Part shown: positions 54,572 through 64,000 of the stretch, piece after piece
Position numbering within the stretch: position 1 is the first letter of the stretch
Layout of the letters: every line of letters begins with the position of its first letter
Program-made: the position numbers and the translations under genes
NCBI GenBank assembly: GCA_018398585.1
Contig: JAGTTD010000018.1
Coordinates: 12,903,501 to 12,967,500 of the forward strand
Reading direction: 5' to 3'
Length of the DNA stretch: 64,000 nucleotides
Source: Simmondsia chinensis
Lineage: Eukaryota > Streptophyta > Magnoliopsida > Caryophyllales > Simmondsiaceae
The notes under the pieces: model-generated
Seen by the model: only the letters and a program-made list of their open reading frames with translations
Told to the model about the DNA's origin: nothing
Database searches by the model: none

Positions 54572-56512
54572 TTATTCATGTATAGACTTTAATCCCATCC
54601 CCCTCGATGTTTCTACAATCATTTTACCACAAAGGCCTTTTGTCAACAGATCCGCAATATTCTTTTTATACTTTACATAGTCTAGTGATATCACTCCACT
54701 TTCTAGTAGATCTTTCACGATCTTATGCCTGAGACGAATGTGTCTCCTCTTGCCATTATAAACCTTATTCTTAGCCACAGCAATCGCAGCTTGACTATCA
54801 CAGTGAAGCGACACTGATGGAGCTAGAAGCCCCCACAATGGCACGTCTCCCAGTAGACTTCTTAGCCACTCGGCCTCATGACCTGCCAACTCAAGAGCAA
54901 TAAACTCAGATTCCATAGTAGACGTGGCAGTACAAGATTGCTTAGATGATTTCCAGGATATAGCACCTCCAGCTAGTGTGAACACATATCCACTAGTGGA
55001 ATTAATTTCATTGTTATCAGACACCCAATTGGCGTCGCAATATCCTTCTAATACAGCGGGAAACTTCCTATAATGAAGTCCCCAATCCATAGTTCCTTTC
55101 AAATATTTAAGCAATCTTTTTAACGCATTCCAATGCTCTTGATTAGGATTATGTGTGTATCTACTGAGTCTACTTACAGCATATGCAATGTCAGGTCTAG
55201 TGTAATTCATTAGAAACATAACACTACCAATTATCTTGGCATTCTCAGATTGGCACATGAAAAGAAAGGAATAGACTGGGCAAAGGGAGTTTGGTTTTCA
55301 GTGCCGATGTCTTGCGACTTGAATCGTCACCTAGTGTAACCCAAGTTTAGGACCAACATCTTGCAAGGTGACCTTCGTCTTGAACCTCACAAGGGGTTGT
55401 ATAGTCTTCCACTTGGACACATACTAACTCCAAATCTCGGTAGTTATTGCGGTTTGGTGTGTTTTATCGGCCATGCGCTCGTCCTGGATGTTCATAGGCG
55501 CTCTAGAAGGCAAGTCTCAAATCCTTCATAGGGAGCGGCCAGACTCCCACACCTATATAGGTGGATCCCATCAAGTGTGTGTTACTGTACATCACCAAAC
55601 ATATGGATATGGGTCCATTAAGAGCTAAAACTCAACCTTACCCCTGGTAACATACAGACAGTGTCCATCATGTGCAAGTCACGCTTACACCGCCAACATA
55701 AGGCATTGGACCCGTCTCCGCACTATTACACCATAGGGAGGGACAACATAAAACACAGTGCATATCTTGAATGAAACTATGACTTCTCACATTGAACCTG
55801 TTAAAACCAGGTTAGATATATCACAGTTTATTCATGTATAGACTTTAATCCCATCCCCCTCGATGTTTCTACAATCATTTTACCACAAAGGCCTTTTGTC
55901 AACAGATCCGCAATATTCTTTTTATACTTTACATAGTCTAGTGATATCACTCCACTTTCTAGTAGATCTTTCACGATCTTATGCCTGAGACGAATGTGTC
56001 TCCTCTTGCCATTATAAACCTTATTCTTAGCCACAGCAATCGCAGCTTGACTATCACAGTGAAGCGACACTGATGGAGCTAGAAGCCCCCACAATGGCAC
56101 GTCTCCCAGTAGACTTCTTAGCCACTCGGCCTCATGACCTGCCAACTCAAGAGCAATAAACTCAGATTCCATAGTAGACGTGGCAGTACAAGATTGCTTA
56201 GATGATTTCCAGGATATAGCACCTCCAGCTAGTGTGGACACATATCCACTAGTGGAATTAATTTCATTGTTATCAGACACCCAATTGGCGTCGCAATATC
56301 CTTCTAATACAGCGGGAAACTTCCTATAATGAAGTCCCCAATCCATAGTTCCTTTCAAATATTTAAGCAATCTTTTTAACGCATTCCAATGCTCTTGATT
56401 AGGATTATGTGTGTATCTACTGAGTCTACTTACAGCATATGCAATGTCAGGTCTAGTGTAATTCATTAGGAACATAACACTACCAATTATCTTGGCATTC
56501 TCAGATTGGCAC
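54001..56512. repeat. Tandem duplication, two 1256-bp copies
   Basis: Copies 54001-55256 and 55257-56512 differ at only about three positions that I could find (for example GCGAATTG/GCGACTTG and GTGTGAACAC/GTGTGGACAC). Each contains the 3' UTR and the last 228 codons of the RNase H region. The junction has a 2-bp overlap (AT). Confidence 0.95.
54572..55258 (-). pseudogene. Duplicated copia RNase H end
   Basis: 228-codon frame starting '[19 protein letters not shown]' and ending 'GMGLKSIHE', the same as the last 228 residues of the polyprotein at 55828-57048 apart from one Phe/Ser difference. It lies after the polyprotein stop and 3' UTR and is not expected to be translated. Confidence 0.92.
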
Positions 56513-57138
56513 ATAGCAACACCTTTATGTTTAGTTAAATGTATACTGGGATCATAAAGTATTCTAACAGGATCATTATTGATCATATTGAACGTTTTAA
56601 GTATCTTCTCAACATAGTGAGACAGGTTTAGGCTTATGCCTTCTGGAGTTTTCACAATTTTAACTCCTAAAATCATGTTTGCCTCACCCATATCTTTCAT
56701 TTCAAATTTAGAGCATAGAAAATTTTTCGTCTCACTTACAACATTCAAGTCAGTGCCAAATATTAGCATATCATCAACATATAGACAAATTATTACACAA
56801 CCATTTGAATCAAACTTAGAATACACACATGAATCACTATTGTTTACAAGAAAATTATTAGCTACTAGCGTGCTGTTAAATTTCTCGTGCCACTGTTTAG
56901 GTGCCTGTTTGAGACAATATAAAGATTTTATAAGTTTACAAACTTTATTTTCATTACCAGGAACCACAAAACCCTCAGGTTGCTTCATGTAAATCTCTTC
57001 GTCTAGGTCACCATTAAGGAATGCTGTTTTAACATCCATTTGATGCACTACTAAATCATGGATGGACGCAAGGGCGATTAAAGCTCTAATCGTGGCAATT
57101 TTAGCAACAGGTGAATAAGTATCAAAATAATCTAACCC
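55828..57138 (-). pseudogene. copia reverse transcriptase and RNase H
   Basis: The RT continues in the same frame as the upstream ORF after TAG 57139-57141. '[20 protein letters not shown]', then '[20 protein letters not shown]', '[18 protein letters not shown]', catalytic '[11 protein letters not shown]' and '[15 protein letters not shown]'. RNase H has 'YCDANWVSD', '[21 protein letters not shown]', '[14 protein letters not shown]' and '[12 protein letters not shown]'. It ends 'IADLLTKGL...'. The whole 406-codon frame (from ATG 57048) is intact with catalytic residues present. Confidence 0.95.
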
Positions 57139-58333
57139 CTATTTCTGGGTATAACCCTTAGCCACTAACCTCGCCTTAAACTTGTCTATTGTCGCATCAG
57201 CCTTCATCTTCTTTCTAAAGACCCACTTACAACCTATCGGCTTACAACCTCTAGGAAGGTCTACCAATTCCCATGTATGGTTACCTAGAATTGATTCTAG
57301 TTCGCTATTAATGGCTTCTTTCCAAAAGGTACAGTCAACTGACCTTATGGCCTCATCATAGGTTTTAGAGTCTTCTTTTAACATATAGACATTTGCAATT
57401 TCTTCATTTATAAAATTATCTTCTGATAGGAAAGTCGTTACAAAGTCAAGTCCGAAGTTGGTTTCCTTCCTGGCTCTTTTACTCCTCCGAATTTCAGGAG
57501 TGTCTATATCGTTAGTATTATCATGACTAGTAGTTACACTATGAGAAGGCAAACTAGTAGGCTGTGCATCATTAGACTTCAAGGGAAATATATGTTCAAA
57601 GAATTTAGCATCTCTAGATTCCATGATACTACCACATGCATATGAATCATTAGATCCCTTAATTAAAAAACGATAAGCAGCACTGTGATGAGCATATTCG
57701 ATTAAAATAGAATCAACAGTCTTAGGTCCAATTCTGCTACATTTAAAGTCAGGTAACCCAACCTTAGCTAGACACCCCCACACTTTTAAATATTTTAGAT
57801 TAGGCACATAACCTTTCCACATTTCGTATGGGGTTTTATCTAATTTCTTATGAGGAACTCTATTAAGTACATGACAAGCAGATAGTATCGCCTCCCCCCA
57901 CATGTTGTCAGGTAGTCCATAACTAATAAGCATAGCATTCATCATACCCTTTAAAGTTCTAGTTTTTTCTCTCTGCAACACCATTAGACTGTGGGCAGTA
58001 GGGTGGGCTTCGCTCATGTATTATTCCATTTTCCTCACAGAATCTTTCTAGAGAGGTTGGATCATATTCTCCTCCTCTATCAGACCTAACTCTTTTAATT
58101 TTGCTTCCTAACTGATTTTCAACTTCGGCTTTATATTTTGAAAATATTTCTTCTGCTTCATCTTTAGTACTTAGGAGATATATCATTGAGTATCTAGAGT
58201 GATCATCTACAAAAGTAATGTAGTATCTTTTTCCACCTCTACTCATCAGACTTTTATAGTCTCCTAAGTCAGTATGAACTAGTTCAAGAAGTTCAGTTTG
58301 TCTCTCAATGGACTTAAAGGGTTTTTTTAGCAT
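57139..58333 (-). pseudogene. copia integrase (one frameshift, one stop)
   Basis: 58333-57959 encodes the rve core: Asp in 'LVHTDLGDYKS', 'FVDDHSRYSMIY', Asp in 'VRSDRGGEY', Glu in 'SNGVAERKN'. A one-base change in the A-run at about 57985 shifts the frame; the second frame (58017-57139) continues 'RTLKGMMNAMLISYGLPDNMWGEAI', the C-terminal integrase region, and the linker into RT ('GCKWVFRKKMKADATIDKFKARLVAKGYTQK'-type text in short). TAG at 57139-57141 separates it from the RT frame. Confidence 0.93.
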
Positions 58334-58800
58334 ATTTAGCTTCTACACACACTTCACACTTATTAAAGTTAATATCACTAAAGAGGGATCATGTTCATTT
58401 TCTTAAGCCGTTAAATTGATTCAACATTTATATGTCCTAAGCGAGCATGCCACAATTCAAGAGATTCAACAATATAAGCAGAAGGGGTACTAGCAGTATT
58501 ATTCATGCAAACAGCATCAAGGACAAAGAAACCACCATTACAAAAACCCTTGTCCACATACTCTCCATTCCTAGTCAGGACTAATTTGTTTAAGTCAAAG
58601 GATAATTTCAACCTAGCTTTGATCAAAAGACTACCCGAAATTAAATTTCTACGCATATCAGACACATGCAGCTGCAGAATTGCCCATTTTGGTATTCCTA
58701 GAACATGCTTCTATTTGTGCAGATGTGCCTTGTAGCCCCGGTATCCACTATCCACTCAGTCAAGTTGTTGACCTGGTTCACCTCTGAGACAACAGCTACA
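58334..58800 (-). pseudogene. copia protease and pre-integrase region (internally deleted)
   Basis: The aspartic protease start 'WIVDTGATRHICT' is readable at about 58755-58715. It is followed within about 10 residues by 'VSDMRRNLISGSLLIKA', so most of the protease (about 50 residues by comparison with relatives) is missing. 58665-58411 then gives the pre-integrase zinc region 'LELWHARLGHINVESI'. Stops lie near 58408. Confidence 0.8.
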
Positions 58801-59671
58801 ATATTCTCTGCTTCTACAAGGTGGGCTTTGTTCTTCGAGTCTTTAGGCTTTTTACTTCTGCAGTTTTTGGCCATATGTCCACGTTTTCCACAGTGATAGC
58901 AATCTCCGAGGAATTTGTTGTTCGGCTTTGAATCTTTCCACCAGGCTTGAAATTTGGGTGATGCTTTTTTCCTTTGTTCTTGAACCTGTCTGCATTACTA
59001 GGTCTAGCTTCGACAATATTAGCTTTAGAATGGTCGGAGTATGCGTACCCCCTGTCCTTAAGCCTATTTTCTTCTTCAATTTTTAAATGGTTTATTAACT
59101 CCTCTAATGTCAAGTCCTTCTTTTTGTGCATGAGTAAATTTCGGTAATCCTTCTAGGACTGTGGAAGTTTTTCAATTAAAACATATGCTTGAGTTATTTC
59201 GCAAATTTTAAGGCCTTCTGACAAAATAGTAGTTACAATATTTTTATATTCATGGACTTGTTCGATTATTGGTTTCTTGTCCACGAATTTGAAATCTAAC
59301 CACTTACTAACTGCATATTTTCTAGTACCAGCATCATCACCCCCATATTTTTTGTGTAGGGAATCCCAAATCTCTTTTGCCATGGTATATTTTACATAGA
59401 TATCAAATAACCCATCACTTATATAATGCAGTAAGTTTCCCCTACAGGTTTGGTCATCTACGGTGAATTTTTCTTCATAAGCTTTTTTCTCGTTTTCATC
59501 TTCATGTGCCTTTTTCTCGTAGAGCACGTAATTAAGACATACTAATTGTAGAAAAAATAAAATTTTTTGGGACCACCTCTTATAGTTCTTCCCGTCAAGA
59601 GACTCAACTTTAGACATGTCGGGAAGGGTATTTTTGTTTCCATGTTCAAATATTAGTACGTCAAAAATCAT
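58801..59671 (-). pseudogene. copia gag with zinc knuckle
   Basis: ATG 59671; the frame runs to TAG 59153-59155 and continues in the same frame to about 58935. Gag text: 'LDGKNYKRWSQKILFFLQ', 'AKEIWDSLHKKYG', 'VHEYKNIVTTILSEG'. A frameshift near 58935 separates this from a perfect CCHC zinc knuckle, C-Y-H-C-G-K-R-G-H-M-A-K-N-C, at about 58898-58857. The start lies only 9 bp from the LTR. Confidence 0.88.
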
Positions 59672-59680
59672 TTTTTAAAT

Positions 59681-60673
59681 TGTTAAATAAAATTCCGCGT
59701 ACAATTGAAATATTACAATAATACTGCGAAAATACAGCGAGAAATACAACAAAAATTCCAGCGAAATACTGTAGAAAATAACATCGGTAATGGAGTAGAA
59801 TACTGCTGGTAAATTGCTGTAAATTAACCTTAAAGATTGCTGTGATTACAGTAGAATATTACAGTAACAAAACGTAGAAAAAAAGCAGTAAAAAATCAGA
59901 TAAATTACAGAAAATATTGCAATTAAATTGCAGCAGCAGTGAGCAAATATTTCAGTGAAAAGAACGCAGCGGAATACCTAAACACGGCAATCAAATAATA
60001 CCGGAAGAGGGAAAATTGGATTAGAAGATACCGAAGATACCGTGCCGTGGGAAATACCACTCTCCTAAAAGACGATTTCGCCTCTGCTTCGGTGCAAACA
60101 GACAAGTAGGCGGCCGTCCTCCAGGATTTACACGATCCGACCCTTAACGTGCACTCGTTAATTGCCGGTTAGGAACGCCTCAAACTTTGCCCAGAGATTG
60201 AAGAAAATGGGAGATAAGATGGGAACGAGAATGAGAGAGAAGACGAGAAAGCTTGGTTGCTGTTGCTGTATTGGTGCACTGCTGAAGCATCATATTTATA
60301 CTAAAAGATTAAGATCTAGTAGTTAATTGGCAACGGCTATAAACGCATGGGATGATCAATGTGATGGTGCAACAGCTAGTAACGCATTTGTTTAATGCAG
60401 CAGGTCAAAATAGCAATTACGTTTTTAATGACAGTGATGGTAACAATTTTTCAGTAAAATAAATATACCCGGTGTAACGGCGCGGTGGGCGGGCGGCGCG
60501 CGCGCGTGTGGTTGCCTCCATTCCTTCATCCAAGGCTTAATTCAAATGAATAAAAAACATACCCCCTTATAAACCTAACTACCCCCTTCTAAATTATCAA
60601 TGTGGGATTTGGGATCTATCACAATGCGGGATACAACTACACAACTAGACTTAGTTTGTATCATTTTTGCAAC
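59681..60673 (-). repeat. 5' LTR of the 7.7-kb copia element
   Basis: About 993 bp, from GGTTGCAAAAATGATAC (minus, near 60673) to GGAATTTTATTTAACA (59681). Similar to the 3' LTR throughout, with several percent divergence concentrated in the first 200 bp on plus. GC-only patch at about 60479-60508. Confidence 0.88.
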
Positions 60674-61340
60674 CGGATAGAGATGTTAGGAAAAATGTAT
60701 AGGATTTATGAATTTTTTAAGGGGTGTCTAGGAACACCTAGGAAGGGGAAGAGAGTGAAAGTGGTGTTTAAGTGCTTTGTTTGTAAGTATTTTGTTCATT
60801 GTCACAAGTGTGGTTCACCGAGCATAAAGGGAATCATACTTAGGTGCTTTATGTGAGAGTTCATATCTTCCTATATTTAAAGCTACATTGAAGAGGGTGG
60901 GTAGCATATTGCATAAAATAGATTAGAGGCTTACAGAGTAATAGTCATATTGCGTATGGCTGGTAATTGTGTAATAGCCACATTTAGGGTGATAGATGTG
61001 AGATGTAGTTTAGGGTTTCAATTATAGATTGTAATCCCAAATGTCATAGCGCATGAAGAAACAGTTAGAGTCCTGTGGTTTTTCTCTCTAGTCTAAAACA
61101 GGTTTCTACATAAATATTTTTTCATTGATTTTTGTTATATTTTGCTTCCTCGTGTGTTTTTTGTGATTGTTCCCAATAAAGTTGTTGTAACTTTAAATCA
61201 TGCATGGAAATAAGGCAAGCAATATTGGAGTGTAACTATACCTTACAACATATGAACAAACATAATTAAAGTCTACTCTTAGTACCTATTGTAAATATTA
61301 GTGTATCTTATGGTTGACCAACCCTCAACATATTAATTAG
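60674..61340. other. Spacer without recognised gene
   Basis: An 84-codon frame at 60602-60856 includes 'KCFVCKYFVHCHKCGSP', but most of it overlaps the LTR and it matches no family I know. Nothing else recognised. Confidence 0.45.
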
Positions 61341-61344
61341 GTAC

Positions 61345-61620
61345 TTAATTGCTTATATTTTTACCTAATTGCTAAAAGATAAAATAACTTTTGCGGGTCC
61401 CCTATTTAATGCGGTGGGACCCGCCTTTGACTTTTGCATCATAGGAGTCCGGCATGATTTGGAACATTGGTTCGCCTTGCCTATAAATTGTTGTAGATGG
61501 AAGTGATATAGAGGAATAAGAAATACATGACCAAGGCGTAATTTGAATTTTACTTTCTTGTATTCAGTATTTTTAATATTCTGTATTCTTATTTTATAAT
61601 AAGTTATTAGCACGAGTCTT
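61345..61620 (+). repeat. LTR end with copia-type primer site (candidate)
   Basis: A TATA-like 'GCCTATAAATTG' (about 61479) precedes a T-rich tail ending TTTTATAATA, then 'AGTTATTAGCACGAGT' (61600-61616). This resembles the TTATCAGCACGA site after LTRs of some plant copia elements. Left boundary and partner LTR not found. A short inverted repeat GCGGGTCCC/GGGACCCGC is at 61395-61424. Confidence 0.35.
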
Positions 61621-61689
61621 TAACCCTTGAAAATCAGGGTATTATCTTCTTCCTTATTATAATCTTTTATAATAATAAAACCAGCGAAA

Positions 61690-61886
61690 AACAGAATCTT
61701 GTCCGAGCACTAAGCAACTCAAAACCAATGAACGAAACAGTGTGGAAATTAAACAAGAAACAACGAAAACAACGAAGAACATGCGATATACGTGGTTCGG
61801 CACCTCAGCGAGGTCCTATTCCACGGGCCTCGATTTTCAGAGGAGTCAAATCCACTATCAGTAATTTGGGGAATAGAAATTATAGA
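61690..61886 (-). repeat. Inverted U5 fragment of the right-end LTR family
   Basis: About 190 bp matching, in reverse orientation, the U5 region at about 62553-62735. Shared text includes TACGTGGTTCGGCACCTCAG and GTCAAATCCACTATCAGTAAT in part. Homology stops sharply at CAGTAATT. Confidence 0.75.
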
Positions 61887-62123
61887 CAATTTTATTGATT
61901 TGAAATTGGGTTTTAAAATGGGTAAAAGATTCGGAAAATATATTGTATTTTTCTGGGTAAAAATAATATCAGGTTTGTTAAATTACCCGTTGGTTATTAA
62001 CCGACCCGGATACCCGTGCCCAGCCAGCTGTTTGCATGCCTCTGATCGTGCCACGTGTCCCGTTTGTCCTCCGTTGGATGAGATGCATTGTTTTTTTATA
62101 TTAACAGTGAGATGAAAGGGGGA

Positions 62124-62767
62124 TGTTACTTCACAAGCTACACTTTCACAGATGAAAAATTGAAAGGTTGAAGAGCCAAAAAAAATAAAAAATAAAAAAT
62201 GGTGATACCCATTTGGGGTTTCTGGAAAGAGAATGCAGAGAGAGAGAGAGAGAGAGATGACTTTTTAGTGAGAGAAAGCTCGAGGAGAGAGAGAGCTTGT
62301 AGATCGAAGTTGGAGGGCTGAAGATTAAGGAGAAGAAGACGGTGGTGAACCTTGGAGCTCAGGATGCTCAGTTCAAGGCGATGTGTCATCCTAGATGTGG
62401 TCTTCTTCACGATTCAGACTAGGGTTTGGGGCTCTAGGCTGTTCTTCGCTCGTGTCTCTCGGTTATGGCTTTTCTCTTGTTCTTTCTCGTTTTCTTGCTT
62501 TAATCTCTATATGTTTTTCATTTTAGACTTGATGCTCGGTCTGTATTTGTAACCCTAATTACTGATAGTGGATTTGACTCCTATGAAAATGGAGGCCCAT
62601 GGAATAGGACCTCGCTGAGGTGCCGAACCACGTATATCGCATGTTATTCGTTGTTTCTGGTTTAATTTCTGCACGGTTTAGTTCGTTGGTTTTCGTTGCT
62701 TAGTGCTTGGACAAGATCCCATTTTCGAGTTGAGTTCGGGTCTAATTTAGGGCCCGAATTCGCAACA
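62124..62767 (+). repeat. LTR of an element extending past the right edge
   Basis: Ends CGCAACA at 62767 just before a perfect PBS. The start is placed at TGTTACTTC (62124) because it follows a purine tract GATGAAAGGGGGA; this is less certain. A (GA)n run lies at about 62238-62257 and a TATA signal is not obvious. Confidence 0.6.
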
Positions 62768-62769
62768 AG

Positions 62770-62782
62770 TGGTATCAGAGCC
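62770..62782 (+). other. Primer-binding site
   Basis: TGGTATCAGAGCC, a perfect initiator tRNA-Met match, two bases after the LTR end. Confidence 0.92.
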
Positions 62783-64000
62783 TTGGTTCAGTGTCCCGTT
62801 GCACGATGAGCAAGAAAACACGAACGAAATAGAACCAGAATGTGTTTTTTTTGTGTTGGATTGTCTTTTTTTTTTTTTTTTTTTTTTTCCGGATACGGGG
62901 TTTTCTTGAAAAATTGGGATGTTATTTGCTTCTTGGAGAGAAATGAAAGAACCCAGAAAATGTTTATAGAAATAGGGTCTGAATTACTTCTTGTTTTTTT
63001 TGTGAAATTTTTTAAGTCAAAATTTCCAAATTGGCTTTAACAAGAACACTTGTTTTGAGATGATCAATGGGCTTTTGTTTCTTCGAAAAATCTGAGTATT
63101 ATTTTTTGGCTACTGCTGTGTATGTGATAGTATGATAAAAGTCCGAAAAAGGAAGAACATATGTGCGATATGAAAGAAAAATGAAAATGTTTAATCATTA
63201 TCAGAAATTTAGGTTTGGCTTTATAAACTGAAATGGGTGCTGGTTTAGGCGTTGGATGCTTTGTTTTGACCTAGATTGAGGACTTTTACTGCATGTTTTG
63301 GATTTAAATAGGTGGTGGGGTGTGCGTGGATGTTTCTTGAGAGATGGTTGGAGGACAACTATCTTGGGTGTAGAACATTGGATATCCCTGAATGGTTGAG
63401 AAAACTTGGTTTTCTTTTTGGAACATTAGAAGTGTCTAATTGCTTAGGACCTTCTTGAAGTCCTTGGTTGTCTCTAGTCGGGTTGGACTAGTATCGGAGA
63501 TAGGTCATTTGGTTTGAGTGTCAGACTGCGTCTAAAGCCCTGGTTTGTCTCCTACATGGTAGTTGAGACGTGTTTTAAGTGTCTTGGTTTTGGACACTAG
63601 ATTAGGTGGCCTAGGTAGCATGGATTTCTCGTTGTTGTTTGAACATCCTGTGATTTCCTGTTGTGGTAAAGATGTTTATGCCTTGAGACTAATGATTTGT
63701 CTTGAAGTGAGAAAGCTCTAGGTGCATCTAATTGGTGGAGCGGTTCGGGGTCAATCGCTTGTTCGGCCTTATGTATGGTCGGTTGAGAATCCGGAGTAGA
63801 TTCTTGTTTTGGTGGAGCGATTTCGGAGGAAAATTGCTCGAGCCTGACCCAGTTGGTGGTCGGTTGGGAGTCCTTGGTTTGGATTCTGTTTTGGTGTTAG
63901 TTTGAACACCCTGGCATGTTGTTGGTGCTACTGTAGTGTCGCTGACTGTGCTGTTCAGAAATTGAATTATGTGTCTTTTCAATGTTCTATGTGATTGTTG
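62783..64000 (+). mobile_element. Leader of an LTR retrotransposon, continues beyond the window
   Basis: No gag frame has begun by the window end. A T25 run lies at about 62866-62889. At 63733-63890 two diverged ~78-bp direct units share GGTGGAGCG, GGTCGGTTG and GATTCTGTTTT words. The leader is at least 1.2 kb, long for copia and more usual for large gypsy elements. Confidence 0.6.

Larger units (their letters stand above)
52969..60673 (-). mobile_element. Ty1/copia retrotransposon, nearly complete, 7.7 kb
   Basis: LTRs of about 1 kb at both ends (52969-53976 and 59681-60673) enclose gag, protease, integrase, RT and RNase H in copia order on the minus strand. One 1256-bp segment is duplicated in tandem. 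A typical PBS is missing: gag begins 9 bp after the 5' LTR. I did not find a convincing TSD. Coding damage is light (few stops and frameshifts). Confidence 0.92.

Noticed and set aside
60602..60856. 84-codon frame with Cys/His residues ('KCFVC...HCHKCG')
   Set aside because: It starts in the copia LTR and the Cys/His spacing fits no zinc-finger family I know; likely chance.
62138..62410. 90-codon minus-strand frame in the right-end LTR
   Set aside because: Low-complexity Ser/Leu text from GA/CT repeats, with no similarity.

Overview
The window is nuclear DNA of a flowering plant, most likely a eudicot. It is AT-rich, has one GT-AG spliced host gene, and is otherwise almost wholly made of nested plant transposable elements (Ty3/gypsy, Ty1/copia, L1-type LINE, SINE, hAT, CACTA, Tourist-like MITE, TRIM). 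I found no tRNA gene, full rRNA gene or CRISPR array. The species cannot be named from the sequence alone.

Host gene. The only convincing cellular gene is a Gfo/Idh/MocA-family oxidoreductase on the minus strand. Exon 1 is 19181-19642 and exon 2 is 6611-7231. The exons join in phase 0 to give an uninterrupted protein of 360 residues. Its single intron (7232-19180, 11,949 bp) is built from insertions: an interrupted solo-LTR candidate (8126-10512) holding an odd element with two outward-facing LTRs (8253-10154, TSD AAGTG), a full-length but dead gypsy element (11104-16487, TSD GAATA), a degenerate ~190-bp tandem repeat, and two related MITEs (17713-18101 and 18659-19025).

Left flank, 1-6490: a decayed L1-type LINE (1-3592), then a gypsy remnant with 5' LTR, primer-binding site, and gag joined directly to integrase by an internal deletion.

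Middle, 19.7-43.7 kb: a heavily decayed minus-strand gypsy (about 21.8-27.65 kb), a copia element (28240-32249), and a 6.4-kb CACTA transposon (34610-40986) with terminal repeats and a 3-bp TSD. The CACTA element has itself received two SINEs, a TRIM and an 820-bp TIR element. The SINE family is the most unusual item. Its best copy (35261-35468) begins with the 3' two-thirds of a 5S rRNA gene, fused to a body that resembles the plant Au SINE. A second copy with a different TSD has the same fusion junction.

Right part, 43.4-61 kb: an old minus-strand copia was hit by a gag-only LTR element (46937-51089, TSD CCTTA). A hAT transposon (43735-46930, TSD GCCTTATG) then inserted exactly at the edge of that LTR, so the order of events can be read from the TSDs. 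Next is a nearly complete minus-strand copia (52969-60673) carrying a 1256-bp, almost identical tandem duplication of its RNase H end and 3' UTR. The window ends in the leader of another LTR element (LTR about 62124-62767, PBS 62770-62782), whose U5 region is repeated in inverted orientation at about 61690-61886.

Every transposon gene seen carries stops, frameshifts or lost catalytic residues. None looks autonomous as written.
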